Assembly: GCA_014529385.2 (NCBI GenBank)
Contig: CM043947.1
Coordinates: 120,166,891-120,230,890 of the forward strand
Origin: Adiantum capillus-veneris
Taxonomy: Eukaryota; Streptophyta; Polypodiopsida; Polypodiales; Pteridaceae
Direction of reading: 5' to 3'
Length of the DNA stretch: 64,000 nt
Shown here piece after piece: positions 44,191-56,999 of the stretch. The number at the start of each line of letters is the position of its first letter. The stretch's first letter is position 1. Under the pieces are notes generated by a model. That model searched no databases. It was not told where the DNA came from and saw nothing but the letters and a program-made list of their open reading frames with translations. The position numbers and the translations under genes were made by a program.

Positions 44191-45347
44191 TTGCTAGTTG
44201 TCACGACGGGGTTTGTGGTGGTCACTTTGCCCTAGACATAACAAGTAGGAAAATCTTGCAGGTAGGCTTCATATGGCCTAGCGTCAATCATGATGTACAC
44301 CACTGGTGCAAAACATGTAAGTTGTGTCAAAAGGCTAGCACTAGGTCACTTATGCCTGAACCACAGACACCTATTCTCTCATATGGCCCATTTGAAAAAT
44401 GGGGTATCGATGCCATTGGGCCATTACCTAGGGCCAACTCAGGAAAATTCTACATTATCATGGGGGTCGACTACATGACTAGATGGGCAGAGGCTACAGC
44501 CACCACTAGAATCACAGCGGTAGAGGTAGCTAAATTTATCTATGAGTACATATGCTGTAGGTTTGGCACACCTTTTGAGATCATCTCTGATAGAGGGCCA
44601 GGTTTCAGAGCAGACTTGGTAGGAGAATTAATGCAGAAACTGGGCATTACAAGGAGGCACTCTTCACCATATTACCCTCAATGTAATGGCCTAGTTGAAA
44701 AGGTAAATGGAATGGTTTCTAAAATTATTACCAAGCAGGTAAACAATCATCCTGGAGACTGGGATAAGTATCTACTACCAGCTTTATGGGCCTACAGAAC
44801 TTCATTTCGTACATCCTTGGGATTCACACCGTATCATCTAGTATTTGGTAAGGAAGCAATCTTGCCCATTGAAGTGCAACTACAAAGTCTCAGAGTAATG
44901 GCAAGCCAACTTCAACAACCCAACATGCATTTGAGAGATCACATCATCAACTTGGAAAGACTGCAGCTAGACAGAGAAGAAGCAATAAATTATTATGCAG
45001 CACAAGCAAAGCATAGACGGCTTAGCTTTAACGAGCATCTCCGGAAAAAAGAATTGAAGAAAGGAATGTTGGTGCTCCGCTACGACAATCGCTTCGACAT
45101 GCACAAGGATAAGAAACTCCTGCTCCGATGGGAAGGCCCTTTTATCATCAGGAAAAAGTATGCCAATGGAAGCTACCAGCTTATGGAGGTTGATGGAAAA
45201 CTTCATAAAACCAGGGTAAATGGTTGGCGACTTAAACCTTATTTTCTTCGATTTGACCAGGCTCCACCAATTGACATTCCAGATGAGGACACACCATCAG
45301 CCGCCACCTCCGACGATAATGATCAAACAGATGAGCTAGAGACATGA
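44120..45347 (+). pseudogene. Tat-2 Pol part 3: integrase
   Basis: From LYCKGKDQIL the frame is open to 45347. The HHCC finger is intact (CHDGVCGGHF, then CKTCKLCQ). The catalytic core has GIDAIGPLP, an ISDRGPGF block and YYPQCNGLVEKVNG. The C-terminal domain has VLRYDNRFDMHKDKK, WEGPFIIRKKY and LHKTRVNGWRLKPY. The sequence ends in an acidic tail. There is no chromodomain, as expected for non-chromovirus gypsy elements. It is classed as broken only because the join to part 2 is shifted; the domain itself looks complete. Confidence 0.9.
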
Positions 45348-45355
45348 ATGCCTCT

Positions 45356-45375
45356 AGCCAAAAGGGGAGGGCTAA
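45356..45375 (+). other. Tat-2 polypurine tract
   Basis: AGCCAAAAGGGGAGGGCTAA directly before the 3' LTR, within 10 bases of the integrase stop. Tat-1 has the same arrangement (GATGGGAGGGCTAA). Confidence 0.85.
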
Positions 45376-46915
45376 TGATGGGGGCTTTTCACAAGCCAAG
45401 CTCCCATACCCCTCTTCTCTCGTCCCCACCCCATGAAAACCCCCTCTTATGGAGGGAGTGATAAAAGGCATTGGAAAAATTAAGAAAAAATAAAGTATGA
45501 TTATGTAAATATATAAGAAAGGCAAAATAGGCCACCTCATGCCTGCGGGGTAGCCCATCCCCACCTTGCCTCCTTTTTCTTCACTGTTGCCCCGCCGGGT
45601 GTTCCTTTTCCTCTCCTCCACTCAAAAGGTCAACCCCCTCTCTCTTCCCTTTGTCCTTTCTCTCTCCCCTCAAGCTACCCCACCTCTCACCAATAATGCA
45701 TTATAACTCACCAATAATGCACCCTAACTCACATGCAACTTACCCTATCTTCCAAAATAGTATACCCCACCCCCTCTTTCTCTCTCCTATCATATCCCAT
45801 GACCCAAATACCCCCCTCTCTCTCTAAAGGGTGCCATGTCTCTTGTCTTGTAGCTAAATAACCTCCCCCACACTCACACACACTCAGTTTCACTGAAAAA
45901 GGTGCCCACAGACCCATCCCCACCCGGTGGTTACCTGATTTTTCTTGTGTTCACACACATCTGCACACAGATTCACCTATGAGCACACTCCCCTCTCTCC
46001 CCTCTTGTAATTACTTTATTCTCCATGTCACCTCTCACTTTTTTTTCATCAACCCATCTCTCTCTCATGAGACTGCTGTTCTGGCACATATACACACAGC
46101 CAGACAAGTGGGGCCCACAGTCACATGGCCTATGTAGATAATGATTTCTTCATTTCTAAATTCTAGAATTTCTCCCCCCCTCCTCCCCTATATAAAGAGG
46201 GGTCACCATCACACAAAACACACACAACATCACCAAAGAACACACTATGCACTGTGTGTGCCTAGTGCACACACACACACACACACCCACACCATCACCA
46301 TCACCATCACCGCAATCACCATGCTTGCCTTGAGCATGACCTCTACACCCTTGGCTATGGAAGATGAAGGGAAACTAAATGAAGGATGATGGCCATAACC
46401 CTCGTGCGAGTCTTCGCCATCAACTCCCACCTATCCGCCATGTGCTCTACCACTCTCTCCCTTCTCATTCCCCTACCCTATGCTCCCCATTTCATTGCCT
46501 TATTCTCTAAATAAATCTTGAGGTTTTGTGAGTATGTTTTCTTGCAATGTTTTGCCCATGTGTGGTGTGCGGAATCGCCACCTAGTCTTGTGTTTGGAGT
46601 GAGCTTGTGTATGTGTGAAGGGTGTGCGGATTCGCCATCCTTTTGTGGTGCCTAACTACTAAGCCTCTATACCCCCTCCCTCACTCTCTCTCTCTCTCTC
46701 TCTCTCTCTCACTTGATTTTATTCCCTTTCCTCTTCATCATTACTCCCAAGCATCCATCTCTCTTGGATGAAAACTTTGTTATGGTGGTGTGTTGTTTGC
46801 GTCCTAGCCGCTGAAGCTGGGTGGTGCCCCTGTTTGCTTTACCATGACAGGCTCGAGGCGCGCCATTCGGTCCCCGGTGTTTTAGAGGCCGTCGGGGTTC
46901 GCTTTGCTCCCGTCA
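45376..46915 (+). repeat. 3' LTR of Tat-2, 1540 bases
   Basis: It begins TGATGGGGGCTTTTC and ends GCTCCCGTCA. It has the TATATAAA box (46189-46196) and CT microsatellite of the 5' copy. It lacks three short duplications present in the 5' LTR, and has an expanded ACAC tract near 46270. Confidence 0.95.
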
Positions 46916-48370
46916 GCAACAATGGGCTTTAAAGACCCTAAGGTTCAGCCCATTAAGACTTCCAAAATGCTAAGCTTCCAAAATTCAAAGGTTATGTCCA
47001 AAGGTCAAACACTAGGAAAATTGGATGCTTTGTGTGTGCTGAAAAAGTCTTCAAAGAATCCTACATAGGAGGGGGCGAGCCCTGGGAGTAGGGGATGAGA
47101 GAGAAACACACATGCACACACACACTCACAAGCTCCCATACACAAAGGGAATGAGGGACACATGTCAGCTCCCTAGCCCAGATACCCACAAGGTGTTCTC
47201 AAATCCTATTGGATGGCCATGGACATGGACCAATGAGAATTAGTCTAGAGTAAATCTAGTTTAATTAATGTAAAAACACTTAATAAAATAACCAATAGGA
47301 ATTAAGATCTCTAGAAGACTATTGGACAGTCTCCCAAAGGGGTCCAATGAGCATTCAGCAGCCTAATGGCTGGCCTGATTCCTATTGGCCATGACACAAA
47401 GAAGTCCAATGATAGTTCATTTTCATTAATTAATTACCTAAAGTTCTCAAAAAAGGGGAAAGGGGTACACATGTCAAAAGGCTATCACTTATGCTCTTGA
47501 AATTACATTGGCTAAGCCTGGAGAGTTCCAATAGGGTGTGAGCATGAGAAAATTGCAAGAGGGGTCGACCAAGATAGAGAGGGGGTTGATTTTCTCACGG
47601 CATTATTGCATACACACTCACAATAACTTAAATTTGGAGTAAGAAGACTCTCTCTCCTTCTCAAGCTTTAATGGAAAGCTTATCACCTACTCCAAGCTTG
47701 TGAGAAGGGAGGCCTACACCAACAACTCTTGGCTTTGTGATGCAAATCCAACCAAGAGCCAAGCTTCAATGCATGCTCATCTCCTCTACCATGCTAATTA
47801 GTAAGCTAAGCTATGCTAATGTGAGTGATTATGTGAGGAGATTTACATATTTCTTATAATACTAATGCTTCTTCCTCTCAATCTACTCTCATACTCTGCT
47901 AGCTCTCACCATCTTCGAAGGTGTGTGAGGTCTTGAGTCTGAGGCCGTGAGGGAATTGATATTGTGTTTAATAAGTGTTTTGCTTAGTGCTTGAAGTTTC
48001 CATCTTCATTGCACTAGATAGTATTGAAGTAGCACAAAGGATTGTATTGTAAAATGTCTCTCTTGATGGGAGAAACCATAATACAAAGCCTTTTGGAGGG
48101 GGGATCGGCTCCATGTAAATCCGGTCCTCAACTGTTGGCAATAGCTTAATTTCTCTCTCTTTTGAAGTATTGTTCATGCTATCTAACTAGGTGTTATAAT
48201 TTTTGTTGCTCTCTCCACCCAAGCACTATTGTTATTCTCATTAGGAATCTATTCTAATGAAATGCTCACTATGTTCATGCTATCTTCCGCTACATACAAG
48301 TTACTAGGCCATTAAATGTTACAATTCCCATGCAAAGTCAAACAACCCCATGTAAGGCATGGTGGTAGTG
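46916..48370 (+). repeat. Chromovirus 3' LTR, remainder after the Tat-2 insertion
   Basis: It resumes at GCAACAATGGGCTTT and continues in register with the uninterrupted minus-strand LTR copy (5400 down to about 3930), including AAAGACCCTAAGGTTCA, GGGGGCGAGCCCT, TCCTATTGGATGGC and the CTTTTGGAGGGG block near 48080. The right end near 48370 is where similarity fades. With the 179 bases at 37483 the LTR is about 1.6 kb. Confidence 0.85.
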
Positions 48371-49469
48371 GTGAATCAGGGGGAGGAGGTTGACCTTGCA
48401 GTCTCAAATATCCACAAACATATTTCTATGTAAGCCATCGGGCTTGCAAGGGGAACGATGGGAATTTGGCATAGGCAAGATAACCGAGAAAATCCCTAGT
48501 TCTATGATAGATGACCTAGTTTGCATGCATAATCATGCATGCATATATTGGTTTCTACAACATATTCTATGGTGGTGGCTAAATGTTGGCATCAATCTAG
48601 CGTACGCAAGGGCTCAAGTTGGAAAAATGCAACTTGAAGGAAGATTTATACAAGAACACAACCGACACAAATTGGAGCTTTCTTGAGATAGTAAGTATCC
48701 CAGTAGAGGTTTAACTTTTAATATTTGATTAAATTTTACAGGTTGAACGGGCATGGCTATCTAACAATGGCAGTGTGCACCCAAATTTGGGCTACAAAAT
48801 AAAAATCATTCTGATTTGTGACAAGGACATCAAAGCTTTAGAGTCCTTTTTCTCACTAGCTGGTAAGTCATCTAATTGTAGTAAGGCAAGTTCACGAATG
48901 GCCTATGGCTTGTAAGGAAAAGGTGCTTGGCATGGCCAGTCACTTCTTTCACTTCAAGATGCATGTAGAGATATCTCTATCCCTGCCTCAAAATTTTGGG
49001 TTTGACTTCTTGCTAAGAATAGGCTCCTAGGAAGGTTTTTTAGAGCTAGAAGATCAGAAGTCATCATGAGCAAGACTTAAGGTACGATTTTCTATGTGGA
49101 AGCAAGGATGTTGCGGGAGCAAATCACACCACCTAAAAAGTGCATGCATCCCTACCTAGATCAACATAACATCATTCAAGGACAGAGATGACATGATAGG
49201 TGAATGGAGGAAATCTCTTTAGCTTGTTAGGCTGAGATCATCCCACACATACAACACTCTAGAAGGCCAACTAAAGCACAATCAAGAATCTCACTGCTCT
49301 CAACTACACCACCCAACCTACATGCACACAAGCGGAAGGAAAATCATCAATTCATACCATAATTGTACAAAACTTAAGGAACACCATTCCCTCACTAGGA
49401 TACACCTGTCCCAAAGCCTTTACACTAAAAATCCTCACTCCAAACCCATCTGCTAAAAATGTGCATGAA
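48371..49469. other. Unassigned, no supported gene
   Basis: A plus-strand frame 48390-48686 (with a short WFLQHILWWW run) and a following stretch to about 48860 are open, but match nothing I recognise. The rest is low in coding signal. Confidence 0.4.
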
Positions 49470-50139
<670 letters not shown>

Positions 50140-50261
50140 CTCCCCCCCTCCAAATTCATGTCGTCCCTGACATGACCTAGTTGTCAATGTTGGTGTGGTC
50201 TTTGTTGTCATTCTTTCTTTTGTTTTGTGCTCCACTGTGTGTACTTTGTCAAAACACAACG

Positions 50262-50740
<479 letters not shown>

Positions 50741-50799
50741 TATAGGTGACTCCTTTGTTCCTGCATCAAGGTGAACAATGTTGCATTTTCCACTGTCAA

Positions 50800-53270
50800 C
50801 ATTTGTGTGCTTTGTAATTCATTATATTACTTCTACTTGATACATGACTTAATTGAAGCCTGACAAACCCCAATTAATTTCCCAAGTTAGTAACTTGCTT
50901 CAAAAGGGAAATATTTGACATCATTCACGATAGATGACATCTATGAGCTATCATTGTCCATTTGTCCCCAAAGCTCATATACATGATGCACAACGTATGT
51001 GGGTGTCTATCATAGCTTCAAATTGGAAAAAAATGCATCTTTGGCTAGGGGTTAATTTCTATCCTTATTTTTATTTTTTTTAACCTTAGCTTGTATTCTC
51101 TATTCTTAGCCTTTTGACAAAGTTTGGCTTGATTTGGACTTGTATTTGACACATTTTAGATTTCATCATTGACAATGACAGATGGGCATCTCTTGCACTT
51201 TCAAGCTACCATAAACAGGTAGAACCAATAATGATGACCAGAATTTGACTTGATCCCTGGTTGCCCTTGCAGACATCTATCACGATAAATGATTGAACTA
51301 TCATTTTTGCCCCTTTTGTTGTTATAGTACTAGTAGTCCCTTTTGTTTGTTAGGATTCATTTAGTCACATATAGGATAGAATATTTACAATATATATATC
51401 TACTTCTTGTATATGGACTTGTAGTAGCATGAAGTGTCTAATATGAAACTTTACACTTAATGGATGCTTTTGTTGAGATGCGTCACCAATTTTCTTTGTC
51501 CTTGTAGGCCATCCCACAGTCTTGTGACCATTCTTCGTCATTCTTGTCCTCATATTGTTGTTGAAGACTAATCAACATTCTTTTCTAACCTCTGACATTA
51601 TAGCCTTGTGCATATGGATTCTAAGACATTCCTCGTGAAGTTTTGTAATTTTCCTATACCTTCTTCTCTTTGTACCTTCTTCTCTTTCATTAGATAAAAT
51701 TTGGACCCTCAAAGGGGCCATAGAAGGAGGTTTGACTTTGCCTCTCTTGTCCAAAGTGGATACCCCGGTGAAGTACATAAACGCTTTGTCAAAACCCTAT
51801 CAACGAGCATATCATTGGAAAGATCTTAGAGAGTAGGTTCTAAATCCCCAAACTTTGACAAATTTGGAGTTGATTTGTAGAAGTTATGGCCTCCCCACTG
51901 AAGCTGAAATGTGAGGAGAGATTCCATTTATAAGACAGAGTTGTCACATCGAAAAATGGAATCTTTTCAAAATATAAGGAATCTGATGGCATGCTATATA
52001 TCAATGGATAGATTTGATGAGTACATTCTAAATCCAAAAGGTCCGAGAAGTTTTGATTTTAATTGTAAAAAATTTATCGTGCACCAGTTTTGGACAAGAG
52101 GGAGAAATTCAAAGTCCTTATAGGGCCCATTTGAGAGTCCAAAATTTCCCTAATGGTACTGCTCACACATCTCTACAATCTTTTCTTCATGTCGATTATG
52201 GAGTTTTTTATTTTTTACTTTAATAGAAATCTCCAAAAAAATAACTTAACAGGACCAAAAATAAACTCAACAAAAAGAAAAATCATTTGAATAGAATTCT
52301 AGATGCCATGTACATTGCACACATGTCCCTAGGGGCTCATATATGGCTTTTGTCCCCGGACTCTTCCTGTAACGCTATTATGAGGGCTTATACTTTTAGT
52401 TTTTTCAAAACAATGTTACAATCAAACACAAAAAATCAATGCAACTCACAAAACATTTCCCTTTGATATTCATAATATTAGGTACGCATTTAGAATGACT
52501 CCCTCCCCTCCTATACGACAGGGTATCATCAAGGGTATGTGTTGTGCTTGGGCATTGAAAGATTGTGCCAATGCAGGCCTTGTAATGGAGCCTTGTTATG
52601 CATGGAAAAGATTTATGATGTGTAAGATGTGGGTATAAGCAATTTGCTTATTGGCATTTGGTGAAGAGGCTTCCTATTCTAAGTAATGTGCTGGTCTTTG
52701 AAGCTCCTATGCTGTTTGCTTGATTGAAAAATGTAGAGATTTTTTGACCTCTTCTAGTTGTACTGTAACTCGTAGGAGGAATTGAAAGAATTCAAGTGGC
52801 GGTGTAGTGACAATAGTTTTACCGGTTTCCTTTGGGACCCACTTCTTTGTGATTACTCGTTGTTTTGGTGATGCTGCTCATTTTGGAACCCATACTCGTC
52901 CTTGATTCGTATGTGTTTGAAGAGGCTTCTTTAGGGTCCACCTTATCTTTGGGTGAGTCAACAATGGTCTTTTCTTTAGCCCTTGTACATTTGGTTGGAG
53001 ACAATATTTAGACTTTGGGAGTTGGACACTATAACGGTTTCAAAATCCAAATAAACTCTTGACCTCTTTGTGCTTGAATCAACCTCTTTATAACCCAAAT
53101 TTGGTGTGCAAAAAATTGCAACTTTGTGATTTTCTTAGCCATTCTTGCAGACTTTCAGTGTTTTCCTTCTGGTGTTGGATCTTGTGATTTTTCATCAAAG
53201 ATCTTCTTCTTCATGATTCATACCTGCTTTGGGCTGGAGCTGGCTCTTTGATATCAAGATTTGTTGAGCT
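50800..53270. other. Decayed interior of R3, no gene recognised
   Basis: Short minus-strand frames (51365-51778, 52819-53004) are basic and Ser/Lys-rich but lack known motifs. One of them continues the charged stretch downstream of the protease region. I searched by eye for YVDD/FIDD and D-D-E motifs in both orientations and saw none. Confidence 0.45.
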
Positions 53271-53278
53271 TTTTGGCT

Positions 53279-54849
53279 CTAACTTGTTGTTCTTTTCTTT
53301 TGGCCTTCCATGGGTGTTACAAAATCTCCTAGTGATAATGATGACCTGAGCTTCTTGTAGGGGATGTCATAATAATCATCACGATCACTACTATCCTTAG
53401 CAAGGTTAAATCCTAGAACTTTCCCTTTGTGGTTTTGAGGGTTACGGAAAGTAACTATATGTTTGCTCTTGGATTGCCATTTTTGAAATGAATTTTCTAG
53501 CCAATTGATTAAAGCGCGGTTAGCCCGTCGGCATGGCTGTTTTCTTCTTGGTTGAGTCTTTTCTTCGTATATAGGAATCACGTATGAAGATGCTTGTTGC
53601 GGTTGCATCACCATCGAGGACTTTGGAATCCATTCTTGATGCACGCTATTCTTGTCCAAATGACATTGGTTCATGGGTCTTTGATCTGGACAATCATAAA
53701 ATTGTGCATTAGTTAAAGTGTCATTTATGTCACCTGCTAGGTTTATTGGATTTCCTTTGTCTGCATCCTCTTGAAGCTCCAAATGTTCTAAGGAGTCATA
53801 GAAGTTGTCTTCTTTGTCATCTTCTAATTTTGCACATTCATTTGTTTTCTCTTCATCTTGGGGAGTTGGTTCTCTACATTTTCTTGGATCACTCTTATTG
53901 CAAAGTAAGGAATGACATCAAAGCTATTTTCATCACAAACTTTTTTGTTGGATCGTCCTGAATAGTGCACACATCCAGAGTAGCCAATATGTGTTCTCAT
54001 TCTAGTGGCTCTAATGCTTATTCAAGAAATGGTTCGAGGATATAATCCCTAGCTTTGATCACCCTTTTGAGGATACATTTAATCTTTTACATTGCAAAGC
54101 TCCACACATCCATAGTTCTTTAGGCTACCCCAACCATGCTGGAATTTTTGATCCATCTACCGTAGTGGAATCAAGCTCCTCCATAGGGGTTCAGTTCACG
54201 TGTTTATAACTATGGTCCTCCAGATTTATTCTCATTGGTGTTTTCATATGTCTTAGGTAGATATGTTCATATCCCCAATATTGGATATTTTTTAGTTGCC
54301 GCATGAATGGTCTTCCCAATATTATGTTGTAATTGTTCTTGTTTCCAAAATCAACAACAGAAAAGGTATGCTCATACTCAATGTTGCAAGAAAATACTTT
54401 TTCTAATACACTCAGTCCTATGGGCTTTTGCATGTGTCTGTATGCGAGCTTCAATTTCATCTTGGTAGCCCAACTATTGATTTTCCCCATTTTTTCCAGA
54501 TCTCTTTTGTTGCAATGGAAACACCAACACCACTTTCAAGGATTCCAATGGTTTTTACACTTAAGAATTCCACAGGAAGAATGTTGTTCCTATCTTCTCC
54601 CTCATAATACTCTCTAACCTTAATTAATGGCATTGGCCTAGTGTTTAGTTGAGACATTCCAAGCTCTTTGGTCCCTTCCTGGATTTGGGTCATTGATTTT
54701 TTTACATCAAATTTCTCTAAGCATTTTCCCACAGTAGTCCACATGTTTGATCTTATTTTGAGCAGCTCGGCTAGCATCATTGTACAAGTGACTTGGGTAG
54801 ATAGAATATCTACCAGCCCTTTTAAATTGATGACCTTGTTGGAAGACAT
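53279..54849 (-). pseudogene. R3 gag-pol remnant with aspartic protease
   Basis: Minus-strand frames in order: NKVINLKGLVDILSTQVTCT, then a PMPLIKVREYYEGED block leading to VKTIGILESGVGVSIATKEIW. This is an aspartic protease active-site region in which the usual D-S-G-A reads E-S-G-V (Glu codon at 54535-54537). A shifted frame continues with EYEHTFSVVDFG and YNIILGRPFMRQLK, the second protease block. After further breaks, 53782-53279 has a NPINLAGDINDT stretch and a basic QPRRKQPCRRANR stretch, which fit the linker before RT, but RT does not follow. Loss of the catalytic Asp makes the protease inactive. Confidence 0.65.
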
Positions 54850-55723
54850 TCTCTGTGATGGGACTGCAATAACATCTCACTTGGCCTCGTGCTCTCCCAT
54901 ATAGGACGGTAATGTTCTTAGTGAATGGGGTTGATTGTCCATAGATTGTACAGATCCTATGTCTCCCCAATACAATTGAACTTCTAGATTCATTTGAGAT
55001 CCAACTCAATTTCATCTATTGTTGGAAGACAAATTCCTCTTCCATCACCAGTCTAGTTTACTTGTCTTCTTAGCTCACTCGCTTCATTTGCCTTTCTGAG
55101 TTGTTTTCATAGTTTTTCATCATTGAGTCCATGGTATGTGGCCCAAATGACAATTCTGAACGTTTTCTTGTCTTGAGATTCACTAGTGGGCAATGCATGT
55201 CAATTGTCTTGGAATCAGCTCATCGCATGGTACCCTTCTAAATTTAACAATCACTCTCCTTCTCCTTGTTGGTTTGCCCGAGTTTATCTTGTCGTGCTTG
55301 TGGGTATGTAATTTTTTTGCACTTCTTTTAAATTTCCACATGCATTTGAATTCTTCTCTAGTTACTTGCCATGCTATGTGACATAGCTCTCACTTTTGCT
55401 TGATTGTTGTTTAATTAAGTAGTCTTAATGGGATTGTAATAGTTGCTTGTTAGAAAAGTCATTATGTGCAGTTACATTAATTGATGACATGGGTTCAGGG
55501 ATGTGATTTGAGCTATATCATGACATTAAACACATGGACCAATTCAACATAGGCCAAACAATAAAACTAGACACAATCTAGAAGTTTAAGCAAGCTAGAT
55601 ACGCTAAATTGGCTTTGTGGAAACAATTTTAGAATTTTCCATGTAATTGGGCCAATGCATGGAATAAACCCACACAAGTATAAGCTATATACTCTGAATG
55701 GGCTATTACTGATAAGTCATAGG

Positions 55724-55854
<131 letters not shown>

Positions 55855-55859
55855 AAACC

Positions 55860-56990
55860 CAATCACAGATGCAACATGGACATAAATGTGCTAGTAGTTC
55901 CTATGAGATAGTGGCATGAAATTATACTTCAATCACAAAGCACATTCATTGTAGAGGAAAAGAGTGTAAGCACACTTGATATTAAAGCAAAGTACATGGA
56001 AAAACATGGCAAATTGAGTTTACATCATAACCAGTGGAAAAAAAAACATCAACGCAAAAAGTTACCATAAAATCCCATCACCAATACAATCTCACCCCTT
56101 CAACCAAAAAATTGTCAACATATATCGCTTGTGTTTGGTTGTATGTATAGAAAAGCTTGCATCCAATCATCCATAGATAGTCAAAAACTCAAGACTGCCA
56201 TGTGTGAGAACATGATTGGAAAAATTTGAAAGCAAAACACATTATAATCAATGACTTGCAATGAAGGAATGTCTGAAACCAAAGACAACTAGTACATTCA
56301 CTTTAAGTCATTATACCCTATCCTTGGGATTACTATCACCAAAAGCTCCCTTCGTGAGCCTTTCCACAAAAAACTATGGCATAGGATCTACAATCTATAG
56401 TATTGGGTTTTGTGGGCATTAGAGTCTATTATGAAAAGACTCTCCTCATACCTAGCTAGATCTTGGGAAAGCCTTGCACGGAGAATATTTCTACCAAGAC
56501 ATATAAGGGATTACACAAAAGCACAACACGTGCACATCAACCAAGGATGTCCTTGTCTTGGGACCAAATGGCCAACGCCTACAAGATCTTGCAATGAGAC
56601 AGAGCCAGGAATAAAATGTCAATTGTGAGAAGCAAGTGACTTAACTAGGGCATGGAGCATGCCAAAAGGCTGTCAGCCTCTCATCTAAACACAATACACT
56701 CTGATTTGATGGTTAATATGCACTCTATCAATGGAAAACCAAGGTGCTATCCCTCTAGTCCCTTCACACATCCACATGAAAATCCATTAGAAAAAAAATT
56801 TCAAATGACTCAAAACCTAATAGGAAACATCCTTATATGATCGAAAACAAATCTAGTTTATCAGACTTAAAATCTAGTCACAAGAAACAAATAATTGTTT
56901 TAAGTAGCCTAATTAGTAGTCATCAAATCAAGTATTAGAAATTCTTATTAGGTACTCCTAAGTGTTGGTAATCTCATATAATTGACATAA
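55860..56990. other. Unassigned; possibly R2 LTR or flank
   Basis: No coding pattern was recognised. The R2 LTR begins at 57465 and runs leftward, but I cannot fix where it ends. Confidence 0.4.
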
Positions 56991-56999
56991 TCTCAATAC

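Larger units (their letters stand above)
37662..46915 (+). mobile_element. Tat-2: near-complete Ty3/gypsy element with dual RNase H
   Basis: A 9.25-kb element with two LTRs (37662-39227 and 45376-46915), PBS at 39230, a broken leader region, gag, a pol with protease, RT, RNase H, second RNase H and integrase, and a PPT. The LTR termini are TGATGGG...CCCRTCA. It lies inside a chromovirus LTR. GCAA is found on both sides (37658-37661 and 46916-46919), the remains of a target duplication. Only a few disabling changes are visible: one frameshift plus TAG near 42880-42945, a one-base loss near 44119, and a changed zinc-knuckle cysteine. The second RNase H between RNase H and integrase places it in the Tat/Ogre group. 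Confidence 0.93.
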
